This document shows, piece after piece, positions 25,111 to 34,158 of a stretch of 64,000 nt of DNA; position 1 is the first letter of the stretch, and the number at the start of each line of letters is the position of its first letter. The notes beneath the pieces are model-generated. The model was not told the DNA's origin. It was given only the letters and a program-made list of their open reading frames with translations, and made no database searches. The stretch is from an uncultured Granulosicoccaceae bacterium. GTDB taxonomy: Bacteria; Pseudomonadota; Gammaproteobacteria; Granulosicoccales; Granulosicoccaceae. The stretch covers positions 35,585 to 99,584 of the forward strand of contig CALKXD010000044.1 of NCBI GenBank assembly GCA_938003855.1, given 5' to 3'. The position numbers were made by a program, and so were the translations under genes.

Positions 25111-26061
25111 ATGAGAATATTGATTACTGGCGGCGCAGGTTTTGTCGGAACAAACCTTTGTGTGAAATTGTCGGGTATGGGACACGAACTGGTGTTGTAC
25201 GATAATCTGACTAGCACCGCAGGCGAAGTGTTTCCCGTCAGTGCTGCGCACCGGGTTGTGCAGGCTGATATTCGCGATGAAGAGCAACTCTGTGCAGAAA
25301 TGGCAAAGGTTGATGCGGTGATTCATCTGGCTGCTGCCGGATCAGTCGTCGATTCAGTTGCAGACCCGGTCGATAATTTTCAGAATAATGTCATTGGTAC
25401 GTTTACGGTATTGAACGCTGCGCGCAAGAGTCAGGTCGGTAAACTGGTGTTTGCATCGACCGGTGGTGCGATCATCGGTGATGTGACCCCCCCGGTTAAT
25501 GAGCAGACCTACCCGGCGCCAATATCCCCCTATGGCGCCAGCAAGCTTTGTTGCGAATCCTATTGCAGGGCTTTTTCGAAGTCCTATGGTATGAATATCG
25601 TCTCGCTGCGCTTTGCCAATGTCATTGGGCCTTATAGCCTGCATAAAAAAGGTGTCCTCACCAATTTTATAAAAAGCGCTATTGATGGCACTTCGGTGAC
25701 AATCTTCGGGGATGGCAGTGCCACCCGTGATTATCTGTTTGTCGAAGATCTCTGTGAAGGTATTGCGCTGGGACTTGCTCATCAAGCCCCGGGTTTTGAC
25801 TATTTTCATCTGGCCAGTGGCCGTGAAACCAGTATCAATGAATTACTGGCACTGGTGAACCAATGCAGTGGACAGGCGCCGTTGCAGGTAGAGTATTCAC
25901 CGAAGCGGGTCGGCGAGGTCGAGCGAAACTTTGCACACTATCAAAAGGCCGCAGACACGCTGGGCTTTGGTCCAAGGCATAGTATGGTAGAGGCTGTCAG
26001 CAAAACCTATCAATGGTACGCACAGAACTATATCGGAGCAAAAAGCACGGCGGCCGCCTGA
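25111..26061 (+). CDS. NAD-dependent nucleotide-sugar epimerase (GalE-like SDR)
   Basis: A 316-residue extended SDR: N-terminal R-I-L-I-T-G-G-A-G-F-V-G-T-N-L, D-N-L-T-S, the H-L-A-A-A-G-S-V stretch, Y-G-A-S-K catalytic Tyr/Lys, and R-F-A-N-V-I-G-P. These features fit UDP-glucose/N-acetylglucosamine 4-epimerases and related dehydratases. A strong Shine-Dalgarno (CCAGGAGA) precedes the ATG, 70 bp after the GT2 gene. It is the last gene of the glycan cassette, directly before an intrinsic terminator. The exact sugar specificity cannot be read from the sequence. Confidence 0.87.
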   Translation: MRILITGGAGFVGTNLCVKLSGMGHELVLYDNLTSTAGEVFPVSAAHRVVQADIRDEEQLCAEMAKVDAVIHLAAAGSVVDSVADPVDNFQNNVIGTFTVLNAARKSQVGKLVFASTGGAIIGDVTPPVNEQTYPAPISPYGASKLCCESYCRAFSKSYGMNIVSLRFANVIGPYSLHKKGVLTNFIKSAIDGTSVTIFGDGSATRDYLFVEDLCEGIALGLAHQAPGFDYFHLASGRETSINELLALVNQCSGQAPLQVEYSPKRVGEVERNFAHYQKAADTLGFGPRHSMVEAVSKTYQWYAQNYIGAKSTAAA

Positions 26062-26090
26062 GGCTAAGCTGCTTTTAATGGTTTAAACAA

Positions 26091-26116
26091 AGCCCGCACC
26101 TGATGCGGGCTTTTTT
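26091..26116 (+). terminator. Rho-independent terminator of the polysaccharide cassette
   Basis: A perfect 8-bp GC-rich stem, AGCCCGCA (26091-26098) and TGCGGGCT (26104-26111), with a 5-base loop is followed by a run of six T. It lies 30 bases after the epimerase stop. This is the clearest intrinsic terminator in the window. Confidence 0.9.
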
Positions 26117-26440
26117 GTGTTACGTCAGATCAGATCTCTGCCGGTACCTGTTAGTCACCAGCCGGTGCTTGTCTTTGCAAATACAGGCCTTATATACCGT
26201 TCATACCCGGTTGATTTTTTTTGGTTAATCATGACCAAAATCAACTCGCGTCACCGCTAAACCCTCGAATCCCAAGGCGGCCGCCCGTTAGTGATGGCCG
26301 AGGCAGTTGCGCCGACACAAGCGCCGCACCGTTAAAAGCGTGATCGGCGTGTCGTCGGGCATAACTTTGCTATCCTTAACCTTGTAGATTTTTGTGGACG
26401 CCAACCCCGCCATTGCGTTGGCAGCATAGATAGAACACAG
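26117..26440. other. Intergenic region between the glycan cassette and the RND operon
   Basis: About 320 bp after the terminator and before the RND adaptor gene. It must contain the promoter of the RND pair. I see an AT-rich stretch near 26215-26235 but no regulator-type palindrome or open frame with coding character. Confidence 0.4.
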
Positions 26441-27571
26441 ATGATCAAGCGTTTATTACTAACTGTAGTGGGGCTGTGTCTGCTTATCGGAATTCTCGGT
26501 GGTGTTAAGGCGTTTCAAATCGGTGCGCTGATAGCGGCGGGCAAAGAGATGCGGCCACCGCCTGTGACGGTGGCCTCTGCTGTCGTCGAATCCGCCGAAT
26601 GGACCAACTCGCTTAGCGCCATCGGTACGCTGGAAGCGGGGCAGGGGGTGATGATTACCGCCGAGAGCTCTGGTCGGGTTGCGGAGCTAATGTTCAAAGG
26701 CGGCGAGAACGTTGTCGAGGGCGATGTTCTGTTGCAGCAGGATTCCTCATCCGAACTAAGCCAGTTGAGCCAGGCGGAATCTGCCCTGAGTCTGGCGAAA
26801 AGTAATTACCAGCGTGTATCGCGACTGTACAACAATAAGGTGTTATCGCGTGCCGAGTTTGATGCCGCAAAGTCACAGCAGAGCAGCGCTCAGGCGCAAC
26901 TGGATGGTATTCAGATTGCGATCGATCGAAAGCAAATTGTAGCGCCGTTCAGCGGACGACTCGGACTCAGTCTGGTTGATGTCGGTCAGGATATATCCGC
27001 GGGTGTTGCTATTGTTTCATTGCAGGCGGTCGATCCGATGCTGGTCAATTTTTCGTTACCTCAACAGGCACTGGCCAGAGTCTCCAGTGGCTATTCTGTT
27101 CGTGTTTCAACAGATGCTACTCCGGGCAAACTGTTCAAGGGCCGGATCAACGCTATTGATACGCAAATAGACAGTACCACTCGCAGTGTCCTGATGCAGG
27201 CGACGCTTGATTCACCCGGTGAAGCGGCAAGCCAGTCGGGTTTGTTGCCCGGCATGTATGCCACTGTTGAGGTAATGCTGCCAGAACAAAACCCGGTGTT
27301 GACGATACCGGCTACAGCGGTCAGTTTTGCCACCTATGGCGATTCAGTGTTTGTGCTTGATGAAGGCGACAATGGTGATCTGGTCGCGCGTCAGCAGTTT
27401 GTGCAACTTGGTGAGCGACGTGGCGATTTTGTCGCCGTTGGCAAAGGCCTTGAGGTGGGGCAGCGCGTGGTCAGTGAAGGGGGCTTCAAGCTTCGCAATG
27501 GCGCGGCGGTTATGTTGAACGAGAAGGGCAAGATCGACCCCTCGCTGACTCCCAAGCCTGACAATACCTAA
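26441..27571 (+). CDS. RND efflux system periplasmic adaptor (membrane fusion protein)
   Basis: A 376-residue adaptor with one N-terminal membrane anchor (residues about 4-24). It has the split lipoyl domain (G-R-V-A-E-L-M-F-K-G-G-E-N-V-V-E-G-D and I-V-A-P-F-S-G-R-L-G), a short alpha-hairpin with two coiled arms (about 105-160), and beta-barrel and membrane-proximal domains ending in G-A-A-V-M-L-N. This is the HlyD/AcrA-type subunit that links an inner membrane pump to a TolC channel. The pump gene starts 24 bp downstream; no outer-membrane channel gene is nearby, so a distant TolC is probably shared. Confidence 0.92.
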   Translation: MIKRLLLTVVGLCLLIGILGGVKAFQIGALIAAGKEMRPPPVTVASAVVESAEWTNSLSAIGTLEAGQGVMITAESSGRVAELMFKGGENVVEGDVLLQQDSSSELSQLSQAESALSLAKSNYQRVSRLYNNKVLSRAEFDAAKSQQSSAQAQLDGIQIAIDRKQIVAPFSGRLGLSLVDVGQDISAGVAIVSLQAVDPMLVNFSLPQQALARVSSGYSVRVSTDATPGKLFKGRINAIDTQIDSTTRSVLMQATLDSPGEAASQSGLLPGMYATVEVMLPEQNPVLTIPATAVSFATYGDSVFVLDEGDNGDLVARQQFVQLGERRGDFVAVGKGLEVGQRVVSEGGFKLRNGAAVMLNEKGKIDPSLTPKPDNT

Positions 27572-27595
27572 GGCCAGCTGGCGGACAACCTGACA

Positions 27596-30500
27596 ATGAA
27601 ATTTACCGATATCTTTGTTCGTAGACCGGTACTGGCCATAGTGGTGAGCCTGCTGATCCTCATTGCCGGTATACAGGCAATCAGTGGTCTGACGATTCGT
27701 CAATACCCGCGCAGCGATAATGCCGAGGTAACCATAAATACCGCCTATATCGGCGCAAGTGCTGATCTGGTGCGGGGGTTTATCACCACACCACTAGAGC
27801 GTGCTGTCGGCGGTGTCGACGGGGTAGATTACGTGCAGTCCTCCAGTGCACAAGGCCTATCGACGATCAAGCTGCGACTGGAGCTGAACTACGATCCAAT
27901 CAAAGCGCTCTCTGAAATAAACTCCAAGGTTACTCAGGTGCGTGGCGATTTACCGCCGGAAGCGGAGGTACCGGTAATCTCGGTCGAGTCCGCTGACAGT
28001 GCATTTGCGTCTGCCTACCTGAGTTTCACCTCAGACATTCTCGAGCCCAATCAGGTGACTGATTTTCTGGTGCGTGTGGTGCAGCCTCGACTAGGAGCGC
28101 TCGACGGTGTGCAGCGTGCCGAGGTTCTGGGGGCACGCACGTTTGCGATGCGGGTCTGGCTCGATTCAACACGGCTTGCCGCGCACAATATATCGCCGGT
28201 GCAAGTACGGCAGGCACTGGTGGCGAACAATTATCTATCAGCGCTGGGCCAGACCCAGGGGTCGTTGCTGCAGATAAATTTATCGGCCAACACCGATCTG
28301 AACTCGGTAGAAGAATTCGAGCAGTTAGCCGTCTACTCACAAAATGGTGCAATCGTGCGACTGAAAGATGTTGCCACGGTTGAACTAGGCTCGGAAAACT
28401 ACGATACCGTCGTTCGATATAACGGTGACGAAGCGATCTTTATGGGTATCTGGCCGCTGCCGAATTCCAATACACTCGATGTGATCGCTGGTGTACGTGA
28501 AGAATTGGAGAGTATTAAAAGCACCTTGCCGACCGGCATGGAGGCGACGATGGCCTACGATGCCTCGGAGTATATACAAAGCTCAATCATCGAAGTAATC
28601 AAAACGCTCACGGAAACACTGCTGATTGTGGTGCTGGTGATTTATCTATTTCTCGGCTCGATGCGTTCGGTGCTCGTGCCTATCGTCGCCATCCCGATCT
28701 CCCTGATCGGTTCGGTGTTTCTTATTCAATTATTTGGTTTTAGTGTAAACCTGCTTACCTTGCTGGCGATTGTGCTATCGGTCGGATTGGTCGTCGATGA
28801 TGCCATTGTGGTGGTGGAGAATGTCGAGCGCCATATTGCCGAAGGCAAATCCCGTCTGCAGGCCGCGTTGCTCGGCGCGCGCGAGTTAACCGGCCCGGTT
28901 ATCGCGATGACAGCAACCCTGGTTGCGGTGTATTTGCCCATTGGCTTGCAAGGAGGACTGACAGGTTCGCTGTTTAGAGAATTTGCCTTTACGCTGGCAG
29001 GTGCGGTGACGATATCGGGCATTGTGGCTCTGACCCTGTCACCGATGATGTCAGCCAGTTTGCTTCAGGATGGCGAGAAACGCGGCTTTGCTTTGCGTGC
29101 CTATAATTTTTTTGAGCGAGTACGTTTATCTTATATGCGCAAGCTGGAGGGCACTTTGCGTTACCGTCCGGCGGTGTATCTGGTCTGGTTTGTCATTGCA
29201 GGGTTGTGCGTACCAATGTTTAGTGAGTCGGCCAAAGAGCTTGCTCCGACTGAAGATCAGGGGGTGGTCTTCGGTATTGTTACCGGTCCGGGTAACTCTA
29301 CTATCGAACGTGCGGCGCAATACACGGCAGAGGCAGACGAGGCACTGCGCAGCATCGAAGAAGCTGCGTTTACCTTCCAGTTGACTTTTCCGACCTCCGG
29401 TTTCGCCGGCCTGGTATTAAATGACTGGGGCGAACGTGACCGCAGTGTTTTTCAGGTCAAGCAGGAAGTTGCACAGAAATTTAATAACATCAGTGGCCTC
29501 GGTATATTTGCGGTGACACCGCCGGCGTTACCGGGAGGGGGGCAGTTTCCGGTCGAGTTTTTAATCGCATCGACGGCTGAGCCTGAAGAAATTCTTGGCT
29601 TTGCGCAGCAAATACAACTGAAGGCAATTCAGTCTGGTTTGTTTGCATTCCCGCCTCAGATTGATACCAAGATAGATCTTGCGCAAACCGAGTTAGTGTT
29701 TGATCGCGATAAAATTGCCGACATGGGTCTGACCATGCAGCAGGTCAGCGCCGATGTCGGCACCTTGCTTGGCGGTGCCTATGTGAACCGCTTTAATATT
29801 GATGGCCGCAGCTACAAAGTTATCCCGAAAGCACTGCGGAGCGAGCGTCTCACTCCTGAGCAGTTGAAAGATCTCTATGTGACTGGTCCGGATGGCAAGA
29901 TGATTCAACTCGGCTCCATCGCCAGCCTTGAAAACAGCACCGTGCCCCGCGCACTGAATCGATTTCAGCAATTAAACGCAGTCAAGCTCAGTGGTGTGAC
30001 TATTAAAACGCTGGATGTTGCACTGGAATTCCTTGAAAATGCGGCAGCTGAAGTTCTACCACAAGGCTACAGTCTCGACTACACCGGCGAGTCGCGTCAG
30101 TTGCGTCTCGAGGGCAATAAGTTTCTACCGGCGTTCAGTCTGGCGATTGTGCTTATCTACCTGACACTGGCAGCACAGTTCAACAGCTTTCGCGATCCCT
30201 TCGTGATACTGGCAGGCTCGGTGCCGCTGGCGATGTTTGGCGCGTTGATATTTACTTTTTTAAAAATGCCGAACCCAAATCTGCCGTACTGGACAAACAG
30301 TTTTACCACGACCCTGAATATATATTCACAGGTGGGTCTGGTGACACTGATCGGACTGGTCTCCAAGAACGGTATTCTGGTGGTGGAATTTGCGCGCGGG
30401 CTTCAGGAGCAAGGGTTGAGTAAGCTTGCTGCTATAACCCATGCGTCGTCTACCCGCCTGCGCCCGATCCTGATGACAACGGTGGCGACGGTGGCTGGAC

Positions 30501-30757
30501 ACTTTCCGCTTGTGCTGGTGACGGGTGCCGGCGCTGAGGCCAGAAACTCTATAGGCCTGGTGCTGGTCGGAGGCATGACTGTCGGGACATTGTTTACGCT
30601 GTTTGTTATTCCCTCTCTGTATATGCTGTTTGCGCGTGATTTGCACGGTACCAGAACCACTCTTCAAGAGGCGGACGACCTGCTGGACGATGAAGGACGG
30701 GCTGAATCAGGACCCGATGACGATCTAGCTCGAATGCAGGCAGCACACCGGTATTAG
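27596..30757 (+). CDS. RND multidrug efflux pump permease (AcrB/MexF type)
   Basis: 1053 residues with the 12-helix RND architecture. TM1 starts at F-V-R-R-P-V-L-A, two large periplasmic loops follow, and the proton-relay pair Asp401-Asp402 sits in V-G-L-V-V-D-D-A-I-V-V in TM4. The C-terminal half repeats the fold (A-A-Q-F-N-S-F-R-D-P, G-L-V-S-K-N-G-I-L, R-L-R-P-I-L-M-T-T). It belongs to the HAE1 drug/hydrophobic-compound group rather than heavy-metal pumps. It should expel hydrophobic toxicants using proton motive force, with the preceding adaptor. No local regulator gene is adjacent. Confidence 0.93.
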   Translation: MKFTDIFVRRPVLAIVVSLLILIAGIQAISGLTIRQYPRSDNAEVTINTAYIGASADLVRGFITTPLERAVGGVDGVDYVQSSSAQGLSTIKLRLELNYDPIKALSEINSKVTQVRGDLPPEAEVPVISVESADSAFASAYLSFTSDILEPNQVTDFLVRVVQPRLGALDGVQRAEVLGARTFAMRVWLDSTRLAAHNISPVQVRQALVANNYLSALGQTQGSLLQINLSANTDLNSVEEFEQLAVYSQNGAIVRLKDVATVELGSENYDTVVRYNGDEAIFMGIWPLPNSNTLDVIAGVREELESIKSTLPTGMEATMAYDASEYIQSSIIEVIKTLTETLLIVVLVIYLFLGSMRSVLVPIVAIPISLIGSVFLIQLFGFSVNLLTLLAIVLSVGLVVDDAIVVVENVERHIAEGKSRLQAALLGARELTGPVIAMTATLVAVYLPIGLQGGLTGSLFREFAFTLAGAVTISGIVALTLSPMMSASLLQDGEKRGFALRAYNFFERVRLSYMRKLEGTLRYRPAVYLVWFVIAGLCVPMFSESAKELAPTEDQGVVFGIVTGPGNSTIERAAQYTAEADEALRSIEEAAFTFQLTFPTSGFAGLVLNDWGERDRSVFQVKQEVAQKFNNISGLGIFAVTPPALPGGGQFPVEFLIASTAEPEEILGFAQQIQLKAIQSGLFAFPPQIDTKIDLAQTELVFDRDKIADMGLTMQQVSADVGTLLGGAYVNRFNIDGRSYKVIPKALRSERLTPEQLKDLYVTGPDGKMIQLGSIASLENSTVPRALNRFQQLNAVKLSGVTIKTLDVALEFLENAAAEVLPQGYSLDYTGESRQLRLEGNKFLPAFSLAIVLIYLTLAAQFNSFRDPFVILAGSVPLAMFGALIFTFLKMPNPNLPYWTNSFTTTLNIYSQVGLVTLIGLVSKNGILVVEFARGLQEQGLSKLAAITHASSTRLRPILMTTVATVAGHFPLVLVTGAGAEARNSIGLVLVGGMTVGTLFTLFVIPSLYMLFARDLHGTRTTLQEADDLLDDEGRAESGPDDDLARMQAAHRY

Positions 30758-30807
30758 TGCCCGACCGGCGTTATAGAACGGGGCGCTTTCATTGATCGTA
30801 TGACAAG

Positions 30808-30827
30808 TGCAGGCTGTAATGCCTGCA
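30808..30827. terminator. Candidate bidirectional terminator between convergent genes
   Basis: A perfect 7-bp stem (TGCAGGC / GCCTGCA) with a 6-base loop TGTAAT lies between the converging RND pump gene and SDR gene. There is no long U-run, so terminator strength is uncertain. Confidence 0.45.
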
Positions 30828-30885
30828 ACACACTTTGCTGTAAGACTGAAAACAACAGCCGGGTTCAACCGGCGGTGGCAGTTTG

Positions 30886-31647
30886 TCAGGGTAAGCGGAT
30901 ACCGCCATCCAGTCGTATTACCTCTGCGTTCAGGTAGGCGCACTCGATCATAAAGCAGGCAAGCTTTGCTATCTCTGCCGGTTTGCCCAGCCGCTTTGGA
31001 AACAGTGGTTGCTTTGACAGGGCCTCCTGTGCCTCTTCCGGCAGCGCGCTCAGCATAGGGGTCAGGAAGAGTCCCGGTGCGATAGTATTAACCCTTACGC
31101 CGTAGCTGGCCAGATCACGCGCCATGGGGAGTGTCAGACCCGCCACGCCGGCTTTTGATGCTGCATATGCCGGTTGTCCTTTCTGTCCATCAAATGCGGC
31201 AACCGATGCGGTATTCACAATGACGCCAAGCTCGCCATCTTCGTTGGCGGTATTCTTTTGCATGCGCTCCGATGCCAGTCGAGAGACATTGAAGGTACCA
31301 ATGAGATTCACATCGATTACCTTCTGATACAGTTTTAGCGGGTGCGGTCCATCTTTGCCCAGGGTTTTCACTGCAACCGCGATACCGGCAAAATTCACCG
31401 CCGCGGTGAGTTTACCGAAACGGTCCATGCATTTGTCCATGGCGCTGCCAATCTCTTCTTCGCTGCAGACATCCGCCTTGCAGAAAATTGCGCTGTCACC
31501 GAGTTCGTCAGCAAGTGCATTGCCTGCATCCTCGTTGAGATCAACGATTGTTACCTTGCCGCCGCCGGCGATAATTTCACGAACCGTTGCCTCACCGAGA
31601 CCCGACGCGCCACCGGTTACCAGTGCTACCGTGTCATTTAATTTCAT
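30886..31647 (-). CDS. 3-hydroxyacyl-CoA dehydrogenase type-2-like SDR
   Basis: A 253-residue classical SDR. It has the T-G-G-A-S-G-L-G cofactor loop, a D39-type acidic residue after beta-2 (I-V-D-L-N-E) indicating NAD rather than NADP, a C-K-A-D-V acidic turn, N-F-A-G-I-A instead of the usual N-N-A-G, and Y-A-A-S-K at the active site. The long loop and R-L-D-G-G-I-R-L-P C-terminus strongly resemble HSD17B10/FadB2-type 3-hydroxy-2-methylbutyryl-CoA dehydrogenases of isoleucine or fatty-acid beta-oxidation. A divergently transcribed enoyl-CoA hydratase-like gene lies about 210 bp away, consistent with acyl-CoA metabolism. Confidence 0.88.
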   Translation of the reverse strand: MKLNDTVALVTGGASGLGEATVREIIAGGGKVTIVDLNEDAGNALADELGDSAIFCKADVCSEEEIGSAMDKCMDRFGKLTAAVNFAGIAVAVKTLGKDGPHPLKLYQKVIDVNLIGTFNVSRLASERMQKNTANEDGELGVIVNTASVAAFDGQKGQPAYAASKAGVAGLTLPMARDLASYGVRVNTIAPGLFLTPMLSALPEEAQEALSKQPLFPKRLGKPAEIAKLACFMIECAYLNAEVIRLDGGIRLP

Positions 31648-31861
31648 CTACGATCTTCCGAAGGTTGTTGTAACAGGCCGTCTGCACGATGGCACGTTGA
31701 TATTTTTGCAAGCTATGATGCAATGCTACGATAGCGCTGCGCTGTCGATACGATTGAGTTGTCCGCAGCTATTGTAACGTGCAGATAGCCTGCTGCGTTT
31801 CTGTCAAAGTGGATAGCCAAAGTAGCGCTTGCACGACCATCACCCATCACAGGAATATGCA

Positions 31862-32677
31862 ATGAACCTTCCCGCAGTCTCGGTGCTTGAGCTGGTCCCC
31901 GAAGATCACTGGCTGACTATCTGGTTTAATCAGCCGCATATCCGCAACCCTCTGACCGACACTATGCGGGAAGAACTCAGCGCAGTGCTCAGGGTTGTGC
32001 GCGAGTCGCGTGAGTATCGTGGCATTACCCTGCGCGGACGGGGCGGCATATTTTGCGCCGGGGGGGACCTCAAGGCGTTTAAATCACTGACAGATGAATC
32101 ACAGTCTCGAGACTCTATCCTGCGTATGTCGCGAGAGATCGGTGAGCTGCTGCAGACTGTCAATAACATGCCTCAGATTGTGGTGGCGGTGGTTGAAGGG
32201 GCGGCGATGGCGGGTGGTTTCGGACTGGCTTGCTGTGCCGACGTTGTGCTGTGCGAGCGAGGGGCCAGGTTTGCTATGACGGAAACCGCTATTGGCTTGA
32301 GCCCCGCTCAAATTGCCCCGTATGCAATCCAGAAACTCGGCTTCGCCACCGCCAGGCGTCTGATGCTGACGGCCGCGCGCTTTGATGGTGACGGCGCGTA
32401 TCAGCATGGTTTTGCCGATGAAGTCGCCGCCGATGTGCAGGCGCTGGAGTCGCTGGAAGCGGAGCTTAAAAAACAGATTGCCCGGTGTGCTCCGGGTGCG
32501 ATTGCCGACACCAAAGCGTTGCTGCATGCGCTTAAAGATGCCTCACCGGAGCGCATCATAGAAATTGCAGCCAGCAACTTTGCCGACCGCGTGAAGTCCG
32601 GAGAAGCCGCCGAGGGGATCAGTGCGTTTTTTGACAAGCGATCTCCTTGCTGGTCGCAGCCGGTTGACTCGCGTTGA
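31862..32677 (+). CDS. Enoyl-CoA hydratase/isomerase family protein (AtuE/LiuC-like)
   Basis: 271 residues from ATG at 31862, preceded by an ACAGGA ribosome site; an upstream in-frame ATG at 31829 is less likely. Crotonase-fold landmarks are present: the oxyanion-hole segment F-C-A-G-G-D-L-K-A-F and the second one A-A-M-A-G-G-F-G-L-A, then T-E-T-A-I-G-L-S-P-A-Q-I-A-P-Y. The latter resembles isohexenylglutaconyl-/methylglutaconyl-CoA hydratases of acyclic terpenoid or leucine breakdown. Those pathways also need biotin-dependent carboxylases, but the nearest fused carboxylase is 26 kb away, so pathway assignment is tentative. Confidence 0.85.
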   Translation: MNLPAVSVLELVPEDHWLTIWFNQPHIRNPLTDTMREELSAVLRVVRESREYRGITLRGRGGIFCAGGDLKAFKSLTDESQSRDSILRMSREIGELLQTVNNMPQIVVAVVEGAAMAGGFGLACCADVVLCERGARFAMTETAIGLSPAQIAPYAIQKLGFATARRLMLTAARFDGDGAYQHGFADEVAADVQALESLEAELKKQIARCAPGAIADTKALLHALKDASPERIIEIAASNFADRVKSGEAAEGISAFFDKRSPCWSQPVDSR

Positions 32678-32997
32678 CCCACTGCGACAACTGTTAGTGG
32701 CGGCGACTCTGCGGCAGCCTGTGTTGCTGTGTGCTCAGCTGTGTCCCGGTTAGCGGTCGGCTGGCGTGTGTGAGCGTTCCGGTCAAACCTGACCAATCGT
32801 TAATTAAATTGATCGCCTTTTTTGTTCTGACAAACGTCAATTCCTCGACTATACCTATGGGGTAGCGTGTCAAAAGGCCCTGGCCGGGACGCGACGAGGT
32901 GCAGATCTGATCGTCTAACGGCGGCCTATCGCAAGCGCTTGTGACACGCAAGCGTATAAATTGAACGTTTAAAAAAACAAAAATAGAAGCGAACGCA
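32678..32997. promoter_or_regulatory. Intergenic region with a CAAGCGCTTG palindrome upstream of the SGNH lipoprotein
   Basis: This 320-bp gap contains the 10-bp palindrome CAAGCGCTTG at 32932-32941, 57 bp upstream of the SGNH hydrolase start. Its core AAGCGCTT equals the half-operators at 62934-62969 next to the LacI-family regulator gene. Chance occurrence of a 10-mer is possible. The stretch after it is AT- and A-rich (TATAAA at 32955-32960). No other coding frame is supported. Confidence 0.4.
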
Positions 32998-33963
32998 ATG
33001 AAACCTATCTCTACCAGTCGAAAACTCTCTTACCAGCTTCTCAGAACAAGTTCGGTAGTACTGCTGGCACTGACCGGAATAGCCTGCGACGGTGGCTCGA
33101 TAATCATGCCGGGCACTGCGGTCACCGCACCGGTCACCCAGAATGATGACACAGCGATACCTCCGATTGCCTCTGTCACTGGCGACGATGAGCAAGAGCC
33201 ATCGGTTACCGTTCAAGCGCCGGTACCGGCAGTCACGCCGCCACAGCCATCTGCACTGGCGTTACAGGCGCTGAGTCAGGAAGCCAAAGATCTGATGGCA
33301 GCGGCCCACGCACGCGGATCAATTCGCTTTATGCCAGTGGGTGACTCTATCACGCATGGCACCAGAGACAGCGACAGCTATCGAAGAGAATTTCTGTCAC
33401 TGATGGGTGAGGGCGGCTGCTCAGCCAGAACCGTTGGCTCGCAAAGCTCAACCTTCCATCAGACGGGTTACTACGCGGCTCATGAGGGATACAGTGGCCA
33501 TACCGCTGATTACTTCATCAACGGCAAGACCACCAGCTCTGGTGAAAACCTCGGTATCAGCCACTCGGTGTCCTATCAAAAGCCCGATGTTGTGTTGCTA
33601 CACCTGGGATCGGTAGATATATTCAAAGGCGAGACCGTAGCGAGCACAGTGGCGGAAGTCGATCAGGTTATCGCCAGTATCTATGACAGCAAGCCGGACA
33701 CCGTGGTCTTCGTGGCGAATATTATCCCCTGGTATGACACCAGCGCCGGCATGGAAATCCCGCTCTCTATCGAGCAGCTTGGCGACGGCATAGAGCAGAT
33801 TGTTCAGGAGTCCAACAACCCGTTGCTGGCTCTGGTTGATGTTCGCTCCGGCTTTAATACCGGTCTGATGCAGAACGACATGATTCATCCTAATGACGAA
33901 GGCGACAAGCATATTGCAGATGCATTTTATGATCGTGTCGCGTCAGCGGGTGCCTGCCAGTAA
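32998..33963 (+). CDS. SGNH/GDSL-family hydrolase lipoprotein with altered block III
   Basis: A 321-residue exported protein. A signal-like N-terminus ends at G-I-A-C (Cys30), an atypical lipobox, so lipidation is likely but unsure. A Pro/Ala/Thr-rich linker to about residue 100 leads to the SGNH domain. There G-D-S-I carries the nucleophile Ser117 and D-x-x-H carries Asp294 and His297. The block III sequence is L-G-S-V-D: the oxyanion Asn is replaced by Val206, while Gly204 remains. SGNH enzymes deacylate or deacetylate glycans and esters; loss of the Asn suggests a changed or weakened oxyanion hole. It is alone on its strand with its own upstream region. Confidence 0.83.
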   Translation: MKPISTSRKLSYQLLRTSSVVLLALTGIACDGGSIIMPGTAVTAPVTQNDDTAIPPIASVTGDDEQEPSVTVQAPVPAVTPPQPSALALQALSQEAKDLMAAAHARGSIRFMPVGDSITHGTRDSDSYRREFLSLMGEGGCSARTVGSQSSTFHQTGYYAAHEGYSGHTADYFINGKTTSSGENLGISHSVSYQKPDVVLLHLGSVDIFKGETVASTVAEVDQVIASIYDSKPDTVVFVANIIPWYDTSAGMEIPLSIEQLGDGIEQIVQESNNPLLALVDVRSGFNTGLMQNDMIHPNDEGDKHIADAFYDRVASAGACQ

Positions 33964-33989
33964 TCGCTACTGAAGACGTTAAGCAAATC

Positions 33990-34025
33990 TCTGTTTGTGT
34001 TGACGGGTTACCGTCGACACACAGA
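33990..34025 (+). terminator. Candidate terminator hairpin after the SGNH lipoprotein
   Basis: An 11-bp stem, TGTGTTGACGG (33996-34006) with CCGTCGACACA (34011-34021), has one T-G wobble and a 4-base loop GTTA. An extra TCTG/CAGA pairing lies outside it. It begins about 27 bases after the stop codon. No U-run follows, so termination would be imperfect. Confidence 0.5.
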
Positions 34026-34158
34026 ATGGTCAACATCAGCGGTGCCACGCTTGTAACACGGCACCGCACTCTCCGCGCGGCAGCGCACCCGAGCCAATAG
34101 TTGGTTGTGTCGGTGCAATTATCGTATTCTTAGGGTTTTCCAACTCAAGGATAGCCCG

